Shown: positions 7,404 through 17,099, counted from the first letter of the stretch. The stretch: DNA of 33,737 nucleotides from Bacillota bacterium (GCA_030535235.1 JAUNCL010000026.1:1-33737), one strand, 5' to 3'. Made by a program: numbers and translations. The notes: generated by a model not told the origin, from the letters alone.

Positions 7404-10400
7404 TCAGGCCTCTTCTTCCTCATCCAGGATGAAGGAGACCAGCAGGTCTTCTGCGCTGACGCGGTCGCCGGGGACCACATAGAGCTTGTCGACCTTGCCG
7501 TTGACCTTGGAGACGAAGGTGGTCTCCATCTTCATGGCTTCGACGATCATCAGAGGCTGGTTGACCTTGACCTCGTCGCCCTCCTTCACCAGGACGGTCT
7601 CCACGGTGCCGGGGATGGTAGAGCCCAGGTGGCAGGGGTTGTTCTTGTCGGCCTTCAGCTTGCGGTCCACCACGACCTCCAGGGTCTTGTCCAGAACCTT
7701 CAGCTCACGGAGGACGCCGTTGACCTCGAAGGTCAGCACACGGTAGCCGTCCTTGTCGGGGTCGGACATGTGGTCGAACTTGATGATGATGTCGTTGCCG
7801 CTGCTGACCTTCAGCACGGTCTCTTCGCCCTTGCGCAGGCCATAGAAGTAGACATGGCTCTCCAGGGTGGTGACATCGTTGTAGGCCTCGAAGTGGGTGC
7901 AGTAGTCCTCATAGACCTTGGGATACAGAGCATAGCTGACGGCCTTCTGCTCCATCTCAAAGTCGTTGAAGCCGGACATGTCGAACTTCTCACGCAGGTG
8001 CTTCTTGATGTCCTCGAAGTCCACGTCAGGCAGCAGGGTGCCGGGGCGGACGGTGATGGGCTCGATGTCCTTCAGGACGATCTTCTGCAGCTCCTTGGGG
8101 AAGCCGCCCTCGGGCTGACCGATCATGCCCTTGAAGAAATCCACCACGGAGTCGGGGTAGGACAGGTCTGCACCCTCGGTGAGGATGTTGTCCATGGTCA
8201 GGCCGTTCTTGGACATGAAGATGGCCAGGTCGCCGACCACCTTGGAGGAGGGGGTGACCTTGATCAGGTTGCCCAGCAGGATGTTGGCCTGGCGATAGAG
8301 CTCCTTGATCTTCTCGAACTCGTCCTTGGAGCCCATCTCGGTAACCTGGGCCAGCAGGTTGGAGTACTGACCGCCGGGGATCTCGTGCTTATAGATCTGG
8401 GCGTTGGGGGAGATCTGTCCGCTCTCGTTGGACTTGTAGACCTTGCGGACGTGCTCGTAGTAGCGGCTCAGCTCGTCCAGACCCTCGAAGTCCAGGCCGG
8501 TGTCACGCTCGGTGCCGCGGAGGGCTTCCACCACCACGTTCAGGGAGGGCTGGCTGGTGCAGCCTGCCATGGACTCGATGGCCAGGTCGGCGATGTCCAC
8601 GCCGGCCTCGGCGGCCTTCAGGACGGTGGCAACACCGGCGCCGGTGGTGTCGTGGGTGTGCAGGTGGACGGGGATGTGCAGCTCGGACTTCAGGGTCTCC
8701 ACCAGCTTGTAAGCGGCATAGGGCTTCAGCAGGCCGGCCATATCCTTGATGGCCAGGATATGGACGCCCATGGCCTCCAGCTCCTTGGCCTTCTTGACAT
8801 AGTAGTCCAGGGTGTACTTGACCTCGTTGGGGTTGGTGATGTCGCCGGTGTAGCACAGGGAGCCCTCGACGATCTTGCCGGTCTTCAGGGCCTCCTCCAC
8901 GGGCATCTTCATGTTCTCCATCCAGTTCAGGGAGTCGAAGACGCGGAAGACGTCAACGCCCTTGATGGCGGAGATGCGGATGAACTCCTTGACCAGGTTG
9001 TCGGGGTAGTTGCTGTAGCCCACGGCATTGGAGGCACGCAGGAGCATCTGGATCAGGGTGTTGGGCATTCTCTCGCTGAGGATCTCCAGTCTCTTCCAGG
9101 GAGATTCCTTCAGGAAGCGGTAGGCGGTGTCGTAGGTTGCGCCGCCCCAAGCCTCCACGGAGAAGGCGTTCTGCATGATGGTGTTGGTGGCCCGGGCTGC
9201 GCCGACGATATCCTTGGTGCGCATACGGGTGGCGATCAGGGACTGCTGGGCGTCACGCATGGAGGTGTCGGTGATGTACAGCTTCTTCTCGCCCAGGATC
9301 TTCTGGGTGAAGTCTCTGGCGCCCAGCTTCTTGAACTCGTCCTTGGCGCCGTAGACCAGGGCGGTCTCGTCGTACTTGGGCAGGACGCGGTCCTCGAAGT
9401 AGGGCTTGTCACCCTTGGAGACATTGACGATCTTGTCCCCCAGGAAGTCCAGGATCTTGGAGGCCCGGTCCAGGTTGTGGGACAGGGTGAAGAGCTCGGG
9501 GGTCTCCTCGATGAAGGTGGTGTAGCACCGGCCGGCCTGGAAGGTGGGGTTGTTGATGACGTTGATCAGGAAGGAGATGTTGGTCTTGATGCCCTGGATC
9601 TTGATTTCACGGAGGGCACGGCGGGACTTGGTCACGGCGCCCTGGAAGGTCCGGTCAAAGGAGCTGATCTTCACCAGCAGGGAGTCATAGTAGGGCAGGA
9701 TCTCGGCGCCGGTGTAGATGTTGCCGCCGTCCAGACGGATGCCGTTGCCGGAGCCGGAGGAGTAGACGGTGACCTTGCCGGTGTCGGGCATGAAGTTGTT
9801 GGAGGGATCCTCGGAGGTGACACGGGTCTGGATGGCGTAGCCGTGGCACTCGATGGCCTTCTGGGAGGTGATGTTGACCTCGGGGGAGTTCAGGGGATAG
9901 CCCTCGGCAATGAGGATCTGGGAGCGGACGATATCAATATCCGTGACCAGCTCGGTGACGGTGTGCTCCACCTGAATACGGGGGTTCATCTCGATGAAGT
10001 AGGGGTTGCCCTCCAGGTCCACCAGGAACTCGCAGGTACCGGCGTTGCGGTAGCCCACGTGACGGCACAGAGCCAGGGCGCTCTCGAAGATTTTCTGGCG
10101 GGTGGCCTCGGGGACGGAGAAGGCGGGAGCGTACTCCACCACCTTCTGGTGGCGGCGCTGGACGGAGCAGTCACGGTCATAGAGGTGGACCACGTTGCCG
10201 TAGTTATCGGCCAGCATCTGTACCTCCACGTGCTTGGGGCCCCGGAGGTACTTTTCAATGAAGACCTGGTCGTCGCCGAAGGCCTTCTTGGACTCGTCGA
10301 TGGCCTCCTTGAACTCCTTGGCCATGTCGGCTTCCTTGTAGACGATGCGCATACCGCGGCCGCCGCCGCCGTTGGAGGCCTTCAGCATGACGGGGTAGCC

Positions 10401-10877
10401 AACCTTCTTGGCCACCTCCATGGCTTCCTCCACGGTCTTCATGGCGTGGTCCACGCCGGGGATGATGGGGACGTTGGCGGCGATGGCGATCTGCTTGGAG
10501 GAGATCTTGTCGCCCATGGCGTTCATGCTGTCCACGGTGGGGCCGATGAAGACGATGCCGTTCTTCTCGCACTCCTCCACCAGGATGGGGTTCTCAGCCA
10601 GGAAGCCGTAGCCGGGGTGGATGGCGTCCACGTTGTGGTCCTTGGCGATCTTGATGATGGTGGCGATGTCCAGGTAGGCGTCCACGGGGCCCTTGTTGGG
10701 GTCCAGGGGATAGGCCTCGTCGGCCACGGTGCGGAACTTGGCGTACTTGTCCTCCTTGGAGTAGATGGCGACGGAGGTGATCTCCAGCTCATTCAGGGCG
10801 CGGAAGACGCGGATGGCGATCTCACCCCGGTTGGCCACCAGGACTCGCTTGAAGTTTTTGATACGTACTTCGCTCAT
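7404..10877 (-). CDS. pyc: Pyruvate carboxylase
   Basis: Biotin-dependent, ATP-driven carboxylation of pyruvate to oxaloacetate in the cytosol. At 1157 residues it is the full single-chain form. The biotin carboxylase domain is first (about 1-455), with the ATP-grasp glycine loop KASNGGGGRGMRI and the catalytic PRIQVEHT stretch. The carboxyltransferase domain (about 530-810) has DTSMRDAQQS and KDMAGLLKP, then comes the allosteric/tetramerisation region. The C-terminal biotin carrier has the biotinyl Lys1116 in EAMKM. The start has AAGGAG about ten bases upstream and a perfect promoter 110 bases away. It is transcribed divergently from the MocR-type regulator, which makes regulation by that protein worth testing. 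Confidence 0.97.
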   Translation of the reverse strand: MSEVRIKNFKRVLVANRGEIAIRVFRALNELEITSVAIYSKEDKYAKFRTVADEAYPLDPNKGPVDAYLDIATIIKIAKDHNVDAIHPGYGFLAENPILVEECEKNGIVFIGPTVDSMNAMGDKISSKQIAIAANVPIIPGVDHAMKTVEEAMEVAKKVGYPVMLKASNGGGGRGMRIVYKEADMAKEFKEAIDESKKAFGDDQVFIEKYLRGPKHVEVQMLADNYGNVVHLYDRDCSVQRRHQKVVEYAPAFSVPEATRQKIFESALALCRHVGYRNAGTCEFLVDLEGNPYFIEMNPRIQVEHTVTELVTDIDIVRSQILIAEGYPLNSPEVNITSQKAIECHGYAIQTRVTSEDPSNNFMPDTGKVTVYSSGSGNGIRLDGGNIYTGAEILPYYDSLLVKISSFDRTFQGAVTKSRRALREIKIQGIKTNISFLINVINNPTFQAGRCYTTFIEETPELFTLSHNLDRASKILDFLGDKIVNVSKGDKPYFEDRVLPKYDETALVYGAKDEFKKLGARDFTQKILGEKKLYITDTSMRDAQQSLIATRMRTKDIVGAARATNTIMQNAFSVEAWGGATYDTAYRFLKESPWKRLEILSERMPNTLIQMLLRASNAVGYSNYPDNLVKEFIRISAIKGVDVFRVFDSLNWMENMKMPVEEALKTGKIVEGSLCYTGDITNPNEVKYTLDYYVKKAKELEAMGVHILAIKDMAGLLKPYAAYKLVETLKSELHIPVHLHTHDTTGAGVATVLKAAEAGVDIADLAIESMAGCTSQPSLNVVVEALRGTERDTGLDFEGLDELSRYYEHVRKVYKSNESGQISPNAQIYKHEIPGGQYSNLLAQVTEMGSKDEFEKIKELYRQANILLGNLIKVTPSSKVVGDLAIFMSKNGLTMDNILTEGADLSYPDSVVDFFKGMIGQPEGGFPKELQKIVLKDIEPITVRPGTLLPDVDFEDIKKHLREKFDMSGFNDFEMEQKAVSYALYPKVYEDYCTHFEAYNDVTTLESHVYFYGLRKGEETVLKVSSGNDIIIKFDHMSDPDKDGYRVLTFEVNGVLRELKVLDKTLEVVVDRKLKADKNNPCHLGSTIPGTVETVLVKEGDEVKVNQPLMIVEAMKMETTFVSKVNGKVDKLYVVPGDRVSAEDLLVSFILDEEEEA

Positions 10878-10986
10878 AAGCTTAACTCCTTCTCATATAT
10901 AGTGAGGGTCATTGCTTTCCGGGCAATCAACACTCCCTTTGTTCCTGTTCGTCATGCAAGAACAAATGTATTCTTTTTCTTCGCCC

Positions 10987-11015
10987 ATTATACACGAAAG
11001 GGAAAAACCTTGCAA
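10987..11015 (-). promoter_or_regulatory. Promoter of pyc
   Basis: On the minus strand TTGCAA (11010-11015), a 17-base spacer and TATAAT (10987-10992). This gives a leader of about 105 bases. Confidence 0.8.
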
Positions 11016-11273
11016 GAGCGGGAAAATGGGGGGAAAACTGCAAATATCTCTGCAATTTTCACACTTTTGGCCTGCAAAAATTTTTTCAGGAAAAAATCAC
11101 TGCATTATTATGAATTTTCGGGGAGGGACCCAGAGACTTTTCCATCAAAATCCACAAGAAAAACCAAGGGCAAAAACTGGATAAAACTGGAAGCGAAAAG
11201 AGCACCAAAACCAGGTGAAAATGGGAGGAAAAAATCTGGTAGATTGACGAAGCCGGTTTCTTGGGAAATTGCC
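11016..11273. other. AT-rich divergent regulatory region between pyc and the mocR-like gene
   Basis: About 260 bases between the two outward-facing promoters. It is A-rich, with several GGAAAA/GGGAAAA runs, and lower in GC than the flanks. I see no gene, RNA or clear binding-site repeat inside it. Confidence 0.5.
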
Positions 11274-11334
11274 TTTACAGGGGGCCTGTCAGAAGATATA
11301 ATGGGTCTGATGATATCGAAAATTGCATTTTTCG
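11274..11334 (+). promoter_or_regulatory. Promoter and possible operator of the mocR-like gene
   Basis: TTTACA (11274-11279), a 17-base spacer and TATAAT (11297-11302). Just after the expected start point lies a perfect inverted repeat, CGAAAA (11317-11322) and TTTTCG (11329-11334) with six bases between. Its position over the start of transcription would suit autorepression. Confidence 0.6.
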
Positions 11335-11376
11335 CCAATTCAGCATGGCCACATGCCAGAGAGGAGGCCTGGGAGT

Positions 11377-12780
11377 TTGCTGACATACTCCTTTGAAAAC
11401 ATCGAATCCGAAAGTATGTACGAGCACCTGTACCGGTGCATCAAGCAGGATATTTTACAGAAGAAGCTGAAATCCGGGGAAAAGCTGCCCTCCAAGCGGA
11501 CCTTTGCCAAGAACCTGGGGGTGAGCACCATCACCGTGGAGAGCGCCTACGCCCAACTGGTGGCCGAGGGTTACCTGTACACCCTGCCCAAGCGGGGCTA
11601 CTACGTCTGCGACCTGGAGAAGGGGGAGGAGCCTGTACAGCCCCGGCCCAGGCGGGAGCTGCCCAAGCAGCCTCCCAAGCGGGAGTACTGGGCGGACTTT
11701 GTGGGCAGCTCGGTGGCCAGGGACATGTTTCCCTTCTCCATCTGGGTCAAGCTCTTGCGAGATGTGACGGCAGGGGAGGACGAGACCGCCCTGCTGACCG
11801 ACACCTCCGCCGGGGGCATTCTCAAGCTCCGCCAGGCCATCTCCGACCACCTGTATCAGTTCCGGGGCATGTCCATCGACCCGGAGCAGATCGTGGTGGG
11901 GGCCGGGACGGAATATTTATATAGTGTAATCATCCAGCTTTTGGGCCGGTCCCGGGGCTACGCCGTGGAGGACCCGGGCTACCTGCGGCTGAGCAAGATC
12001 TATGAGAAGAACGATGTGACCGTCCACCACATCCCCATGGACGCCTCGGGCATCATCCCGGAGCGGCTGGAGGAGAGCGGCGCGGAGATCCTCCACATCA
12101 CCCCCTCCCACCATTTCCCCACGGGGATCGTCATGCCGGTGAGCCGCCGGTATGAGTTCCTCAGCTGGGCCTCCAAGGGGGAGAACCGCTACATCATCGA
12201 GGACGACTACGACTGCGAGTTCCGGCTGTCCGGCCGGCCCATCCCCACCCTCCAGAGCATCGACGTGATGGAGAAGGTCATCTACATCAACACCTTCTCC
12301 AAGAGCCTGGCTCCGGCCTTCCGGATCAGCTATCTGGTGCTGCCCAAGCATCTGGTGACCCGGTTCTATGAGACCCTGGGGTTCTACTCCGGCACGGTTT
12401 CCTGCCTGGAGCAGATGACTCTGGCCCGGTTTTTGTCCGAAGGGTACTTTGAAAAGCACATCAACCGGATGCGCAACCACTACCGGGCTCTGCGGGACAG
12501 GTTTCTGGCGGAGCTTCACCGAAGCCCCCTGGCCCACAAGGTCCGGATCAGCGAGGAGAACGCCGGCCTGCACTTTCTCATGCAGGTGGACACTCCCCGG
12601 ACCGATGAGGAAATTCTTCAGGCGGCGGAGGAGGAGGGCATCCGCCTGTCCTTCGTCTCCCAGTATTATATGAAGGGGGAGAGCCGCCACCCCCATGTGC
12701 TGGTGATGAACTACTCTGGCCTGGAGGCGGAGAAGATCCCCGAGGCAGTGGACAGGCTCTGCCGGGCGGTGCTGGCGTAA
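11377..12780 (+). CDS. MocR/PdxR-type transcriptional regulator (GntR DNA-binding domain fused to an aminotransferase fold)
   Basis: A DNA-binding regulator that uses PLP, or a PLP adduct with an amine, as effector. The winged-helix GntR domain is at the N-terminus (about 8-75, with LPSKRTFAKNLGVSTITVESAY), and the fold-type I aminotransferase region follows (about 110-465). The PLP-binding Lys309 lies in NTFSKSLAPAFR, and the EDDYDCEFR motif is intact. I place the start at the TTG at 11377: GAGGAGG lies nine bases before it and the resulting MLTYSFEN start is typical of clostridial relatives. An in-frame ATG at 11323 has no ribosome binding site and overlaps the inverted repeat. The protein is then 467 residues. 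Targets cannot be read from sequence; pyc and pta flank it. Confidence 0.9.
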   Translation: MLTYSFENIESESMYEHLYRCIKQDILQKKLKSGEKLPSKRTFAKNLGVSTITVESAYAQLVAEGYLYTLPKRGYYVCDLEKGEEPVQPRPRRELPKQPPKREYWADFVGSSVARDMFPFSIWVKLLRDVTAGEDETALLTDTSAGGILKLRQAISDHLYQFRGMSIDPEQIVVGAGTEYLYSVIIQLLGRSRGYAVEDPGYLRLSKIYEKNDVTVHHIPMDASGIIPERLEESGAEILHITPSHHFPTGIVMPVSRRYEFLSWASKGENRYIIEDDYDCEFRLSGRPIPTLQSIDVMEKVIYINTFSKSLAPAFRISYLVLPKHLVTRFYETLGFYSGTVSCLEQMTLARFLSEGYFEKHINRMRNHYRALRDRFLAELHRSPLAHKVRISEENAGLHFLMQVDTPRTDEEILQAAEEEGIRLSFVSQYYMKGESRHPHVLVMNYSGLEAEKIPEAVDRLCRAVLA

Positions 12781-12805
12781 CGAACGGAAGGGGTCGAAAA
12801 AAAGC

Positions 12806-12834
12806 TTGAACCCCCCGGCATATAGTGATACAAT
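12806..12834 (+). promoter_or_regulatory. Promoter of pta
   Basis: TTGAAC (12806-12811), 17 bases, TACAAT (12829-12834), about 60 bases before the start. Confidence 0.8.
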
Positions 12835-12894
12835 AAATTAGTTGATTTAGAAAAAGAGATATCGGTCTCATATTTACATTGGAGGTAAACGATT

Positions 12895-13866
12895 ATGTTT
12901 GCAAAACTGATTGAAACCCTGAAGGCAAATCCCCGTACCCTGGTCTTCACCGAGGGCTCCGACGCCCGCATCCTGGAGGCTACCGCCCGCCTGAAGAAGG
13001 ACGGCTTCCTGACCCCCATCTTGGTGGGCGTGGAGGCTGAGGTCAAGGCCGCCGCAGAAAAGGGTGGCTTCGACATCGAGGGCGTCCGCATCGTGGACCC
13101 CGCCACCTATGAGGGCATGGATGCCATGGTGGAGAAGATGGTGGAGCTGCGCAAGGGCAAGATGAGCCCCGAGGACTGCCGCAAGAACCTGCTGAAGGGC
13201 AACTACTTCGGCACCATGCTGGTGAAGATGGGCGAGGCTGACTGCCTGCTGGGCGGCGCTACCTACTCCACCGCTGATACCGTCCGTCCCGCTCTGCAGC
13301 TCATCAAGACCAAGCCCGGCAACAACAACGTGAGCTCCTGCTTTATCCTGCAGCGCACCAAGGACGGCGTGGACGAGCGCCTGTGCATGGGCGACTGCGC
13401 CATCCAGATCGATCCCGACGAGGACGCACTGGTGGAGACCGCCCTGGAGTGCGCCAAGACCGCCGCTACCTTCGGCATCGACCCCAAGATCGCTTTCCTG
13501 AGCTACTCCACCAAGGGCTCCGGCAAGGGCGAGGCTGTGGACAAGGTCCGCAACGCCTGCGAGAAGGCCAAGGCCGCTGCTCCCGAGCTGGCCATCGACG
13601 GCGAGATGCAGTTTGACGCTGCCGTTTCTCCCGTGGTCGGTCAGCAGAAGTTCCCCGGCTCCAACGTGGCCGGCTATGCCAACACCTTCATCTTCCCCGA
13701 GATCCAGTCCGGCAACATCGGCTATAAGATCGCCCAGCGCCTGGGCGGCTTCGCTGCCTACGGTCCCATCCTGCAGGGCCTGAATGCCCCCATCAACGAC
13801 CTGTCCCGCGGCTGCGACGCCGACGAGGTCTACAAGATGGCCATCATCACTGCTGCCCTGGCATAA
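12895..13866 (+). CDS. pta: Phosphate acetyltransferase
   Basis: Interconverts acetyl-CoA and acetyl phosphate in the cytosol, the first step of acetate formation with ATP gain. It has 323 residues, the length of the short (non-regulated) Pta form. Family stretches include VFTEGSDARILEA at the N-terminus, GGATYSTADTVRPALQ in the middle, and SPVVGQQKFPGSNVAGYAN and GPILQGLNAPINDLSRG near the end. GGAGG precedes the ATG. No acetate kinase gene is next to it, unlike in many bacteria. Phosphate butyryltransferase is related but the C-terminal motifs fit Pta better. Confidence 0.95.
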   Translation: MFAKLIETLKANPRTLVFTEGSDARILEATARLKKDGFLTPILVGVEAEVKAAAEKGGFDIEGVRIVDPATYEGMDAMVEKMVELRKGKMSPEDCRKNLLKGNYFGTMLVKMGEADCLLGGATYSTADTVRPALQLIKTKPGNNNVSSCFILQRTKDGVDERLCMGDCAIQIDPDEDALVETALECAKTAATFGIDPKIAFLSYSTKGSGKGEAVDKVRNACEKAKAAAPELAIDGEMQFDAAVSPVVGQQKFPGSNVAGYANTFIFPEIQSGNIGYKIAQRLGGFAAYGPILQGLNAPINDLSRGCDADEVYKMAIITAALA

Positions 13867-13887
13867 GGAAAATAGTATACTGTATCG

Positions 13888-13921
13888 ACAAAGAACCGGG
13901 CCGATTGGTCCGGTTCTTTGT
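13888..13921 (+). terminator. Terminator of pta
   Basis: A 12-base stem (13888-13899 with 13910-13921), 10-base loop, and a short TTTT tail. Confidence 0.8.
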
Positions 13922-13979
13922 GTTTTGTATGAACAATAGATAAAATGGACATGATAAAGATACAAAAGTGAGAATTCGG

Positions 13980-14008
13980 TTGAAGTGGCGGCACATGTGT
14001 GATAGAAT
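13980..14008 (+). promoter_or_regulatory. Promoter of symporter 1
   Basis: TTGAAG (13980-13985), 17 bases, TAGAAT (14003-14008), preceded by TGTGA. The TGTGATARAAT block is shared with the promoter of symporter 2. Confidence 0.75.
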
Positions 14009-14053
14009 CCACTTTATATTTTGCTAACAATATTAAGTAAAAGGAGATTCAGA

Positions 14054-15466
14054 ATGGACGTAATCATTCGCGTTAATGACGCAGTCAACAGCGTGGTCTG
14101 GGGAGCTCCGGTCCTGATCTTGCTCATCGGGATCGGCCTTCTGCTGACCATCCGCACCGGCGGGATGCAGTTCCGGCACTTTGGCCACGTCATGAAAAAC
14201 ACCCTGGGCAAGGTTTTTGACAAGGAGGTCGACAAGGAGGCCCATGCCGGAGAGATGACCCCCTTCCAGGCCATGACCACCGCCCTGGCCGGCACCGTGG
14301 GCACCGGCTCCATTGCCGGCGTCACCGCCGCCATTGCCCTGGGGGGACCCGGCGCCCTGTTCTGGCTGTGGGTGGCCGCGCTCATCGGCATGATCACCAA
14401 GTACGGCGAGGTCCTGCTGGCCGTGAAGTACCGGGAGCGCACCGAGCTGGGGGAGTGGGCTGGAGGTCCCATGTACTACATTCAGAACGGACTGGGGCCC
14501 AAGTGGAAGTGGCTGGCCGGGTTTTTCTGCGTTGCGGCGGCCCTGGCTGCCTTTGGCACCGGCAACGCCGTCCAGGTGGGCAATATCACCACCTCCATCA
14601 ACACGGTGATCCATTCCTTTTTCCCCCATTTCACCGGTCAGGCCACTGCCAATCTCATCATCGGCATTGTGGTGGCTGTCCTGGCCGCCATCGTTCTCTT
14701 CGGCGGTGTCCAGAGGCTGGGCGCTGTCACCGAGAAGTTAGTTCCTGCCATGGCTCTGGTCTATGTGGCGGCCTGCCTGGCAGTGGTTGTGTTCAATTTC
14801 AAAAATATCCCCGGGGTCCTGGGGGACATTTTCGCCGGGGCATTCTCTCCCGCCGGCGCCACCGGCGGTGCGGTGGGCTCCATGATGCTGGCCCTGAGCT
14901 GGGGCATCAAGCGAGGGGTCTTTTCCAACGAGGCCGGCCTGGGTACCGCCCCCATGGCCCACGCCAACACCTCTGAGCGGAACCCGGTGAAGCAGGGCTT
15001 CTACGGCGTTTTTGAGGTCTTTATGGCCTCCATCGTCATCTGCACCCTCACCGGCCTGTCCCTGCTGTGCTCCGGCATCCATATCAACTACGGCATCATG
15101 GGCAGCACCGCCCTGAACGTGCAGGCCCTGGGCAGCGTTTTCGGCCTGAAGGGCGGCTCCATCATCATCGCCGTGGGCATCTCCCTCTTCGCCTTCTCCA
15201 CTGTCCTGAGCTGGGCGCTGTATGGAAGCCGCTGCTGTGAGTATCTGCTGGGCACCAAGTCACTACGCCCCTATCTGATCGTCTACGTGCTGGTCATCGT
15301 GGTGGGGGCCACCATGGAGCTGGACCTGGCCTGGAACATCGCCGACACTCTCAACGGCCTCATGATCATCCCCAACCTCATCGGCCTCTTCGCCCTCTCC
15401 GGGGTGGTGGTGAAGGAGACGAAAGCCTACTTCGCCCAGTTGTCGGACAAAAAACAGGAGCCGTGA
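14054..15466 (+). CDS. AGCS family sodium/alanine (glycine) symporter, copy 1
   Basis: An integral membrane protein of 470 residues that imports alanine or glycine with sodium. The AGCS hallmark is clear: GTGSIAGVTAAIALGGPG, then FWLWVAALIGMITKYGEVLLAVKYRE, and the late GVFSNEAGLGTAPMAHA motif. About 11 membrane segments are expected. The ATG at 14054 has AAAAGGAG eight bases upstream; an in-frame ATG at 14021 has none. It is the first of three tandem paralogues, each with its own promoter and terminator, so they need not be co-expressed. It differs from the other two by TGSIAGVTAAIAL and by an HTS-free, more hydrophobic middle. Substrate cannot be fixed from sequence. Confidence 0.93.
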   Translation: MDVIIRVNDAVNSVVWGAPVLILLIGIGLLLTIRTGGMQFRHFGHVMKNTLGKVFDKEVDKEAHAGEMTPFQAMTTALAGTVGTGSIAGVTAAIALGGPGALFWLWVAALIGMITKYGEVLLAVKYRERTELGEWAGGPMYYIQNGLGPKWKWLAGFFCVAAALAAFGTGNAVQVGNITTSINTVIHSFFPHFTGQATANLIIGIVVAVLAAIVLFGGVQRLGAVTEKLVPAMALVYVAACLAVVVFNFKNIPGVLGDIFAGAFSPAGATGGAVGSMMLALSWGIKRGVFSNEAGLGTAPMAHANTSERNPVKQGFYGVFEVFMASIVICTLTGLSLLCSGIHINYGIMGSTALNVQALGSVFGLKGGSIIIAVGISLFAFSTVLSWALYGSRCCEYLLGTKSLRPYLIVYVLVIVVGATMELDLAWNIADTLNGLMIIPNLIGLFALSGVVVKETKAYFAQLSDKKQEP

Positions 15467-15491
15467 GGCTGCTATCAGATTCTCTTATCTT

Positions 15492-15527
15492 GCCCTGGTG
15501 GGACGATGCGTCCTGCCAGGGCTTTTT
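15492..15527 (+). terminator. Terminator of symporter 1
   Basis: GCCCTGGTGGGAC pairs with GTCCTGCCAGGGC (13 pairs, two of them G-T) around a 5-base loop, followed by TTTTT. Confidence 0.88.
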
Positions 15528-15606
15528 GTAAAAGAAATCAGGGAAATCGACAGATTGTTGTGTTTGTCTAAAAAAGGGAAACTGCGAAGAAATATAAGAT
15601 TATATG

Positions 15607-15635
15607 TTGATGGATATAAGAAAATGTGATAAAAT
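15607..15635 (+). promoter_or_regulatory. Promoter of symporter 2
   Basis: TTGATG (15607-15612), 17 bases, TAAAAT (15630-15635), with the same ATGTGATARAAT context as the symporter 1 promoter. Confidence 0.75.
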
Positions 15636-15685
15636 GATTCTAATTTCTGCAAAATTCCCCGATGAGAATAAAGGAGAATCAAACG

Positions 15686-17092
15686 ATGGATCTGCTCACC
15701 CGTATCAACAGCGCGATCAATGGTGTGGTCTGGGGTCCGCCCATGCTTATCCTCCTGATGGGCTGCGGCATCCTCATGACCATCCGCACCAGAGGAACCC
15801 AGTTCCGCCACTTTGGCTACGCCATGAAGAACACCGTGGGCAAGCTCTTTGTCAAGAGCGAGGCTGCCGATGGGGAAATGACCCCCTTCCAGGCCATGAC
15901 CACCGCCCTGGCCAGCACCGTGGGTACCGGCTCCATCGCCGGCATCACCGCCGCCGTCACCCTGGGCGGCCCCGGGGCTATCTTCTGGCTGTGGATCGCC
16001 GCCCTGGTGGGTATGATCACCAAATATTCCGAAGTCCTGCTGGCCGTGAAATACCGGGAAAAGAACGAGTACGGCGAGTGGACCGGCGGCCCCATGTACT
16101 ACATTAAAAACGGCCTGGGCAAGAAGTGGGCCTGGCTGGGCGGCCTGTTCTGCGTTTTCGCGGCTCTGGCCTCCTTCGGCATCGGCAACTCCGTCCAGGT
16201 GGGCAACATCATCACCTCCATCAACACGGTGATCACCTCCTTCGCCCCCGACTTTGACAGCTTCGCCGTCACCAACCTGATCCAGGGCGTGATCATCGCG
16301 GTCCTGACCGCCTTCGTCCTCTTCGGCGGCATCAAGCGCCTGGGGGCGGTCACTGAGAAGCTGGTCCCCGCCATGGCTGTCATCTATGTGCTGGCCTGCC
16401 TGGTGGTGGTCTTTGTGAACCTTGAGCGGGTCCCCGCCGTGTTCGGCTCCATCTTCTCCGGGGCCTTTTCTCCCAGCGGCGTCACCGGCGGCGCGGTGGG
16501 CTCCTTTGTCATGGCCCTCACCTGGGGCGTGAAGCGAGGGGTCTTTTCCAACGAGGCCGGCTTGGGCTCCGCCCCCATGGCCCACGCCACCACCTCGGAA
16601 AAGGACCCGGTGAAGCAGGGCCTGTACGGTATTTTTGAGGTGTTTATGGCCTCCATCGTCATCTGCACCCTCACCGGACTGACCCTGCTGTGCTCCGGGA
16701 TCGACATGACCTACGGCGTCATGGGGGATACCTCCCTGAACGTGGCTGCCCTGGGCACCGTGTTCGGGGACAAGGGCGGCTCCCTGCTCATCGCCGTGGG
16801 CATCGCTCTCTTCGCCTTCTCCACGGTGTTGGGCTGGGCCCTGTACGGCATGCGCTGCGTGGAGTACCTGATGGGCTATCAAGCGGTCCTGCCCTATAAG
16901 GTCGTTTTTATCGTCCTCATCGTCCTCAGCGCCACCTTGGACCTGTCCCTGGTCTGGGATATCGCCGACACCCTCAACGGCCTTATGGCCATCCCCAACC
17001 TCATCGCTGTGGTCCTTCTCTCCGGCGTGGTGGCCAGAGAGACCCGGGACCATTTCGCCAGACAAAAAGAGGAGCGGACAAAGCACACCTGA
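15686..17092 (+). CDS. AGCS family sodium/alanine (glycine) symporter, copy 2
   Basis: A 468-residue membrane symporter, paralogous to its neighbours along the whole length. It has GTGSIAGITAAVTLGGPG, WLWIAALVGMITKYSEVLLAVKYRE and GVFSNEAGLGSAPMAHATT. The start follows AAAGGAGAATCAAACG; an in-frame ATG at 15662 lacks a ribosome binding site. Codon choice is G/C-ending, like copy 1 and unlike copy 3. The C-terminal tail (ARQKEERTKHT) is the most divergent part. Alanine or glycine uptake is the family role; different affinity or cation preference among the copies is a guess. Confidence 0.93.
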   Translation: MDLLTRINSAINGVVWGPPMLILLMGCGILMTIRTRGTQFRHFGYAMKNTVGKLFVKSEAADGEMTPFQAMTTALASTVGTGSIAGITAAVTLGGPGAIFWLWIAALVGMITKYSEVLLAVKYREKNEYGEWTGGPMYYIKNGLGKKWAWLGGLFCVFAALASFGIGNSVQVGNIITSINTVITSFAPDFDSFAVTNLIQGVIIAVLTAFVLFGGIKRLGAVTEKLVPAMAVIYVLACLVVVFVNLERVPAVFGSIFSGAFSPSGVTGGAVGSFVMALTWGVKRGVFSNEAGLGSAPMAHATTSEKDPVKQGLYGIFEVFMASIVICTLTGLTLLCSGIDMTYGVMGDTSLNVAALGTVFGDKGGSLLIAVGIALFAFSTVLGWALYGMRCVEYLMGYQAVLPYKVVFIVLIVLSATLDLSLVWDIADTLNGLMAIPNLIAVVLLSGVVARETRDHFARQKEERTKHT

Positions 17093-17099
17093 GTTTCCG

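Noticed and set aside
7395-11396. Very long open frame (1333 codons) on the plus strand opposite pyc
   Set aside because: It mirrors a GC-rich highly expressed gene, lacks a ribosome binding site, and its composition (Val, Gly, Leu, His, Asp) is typical of an antisense shadow.
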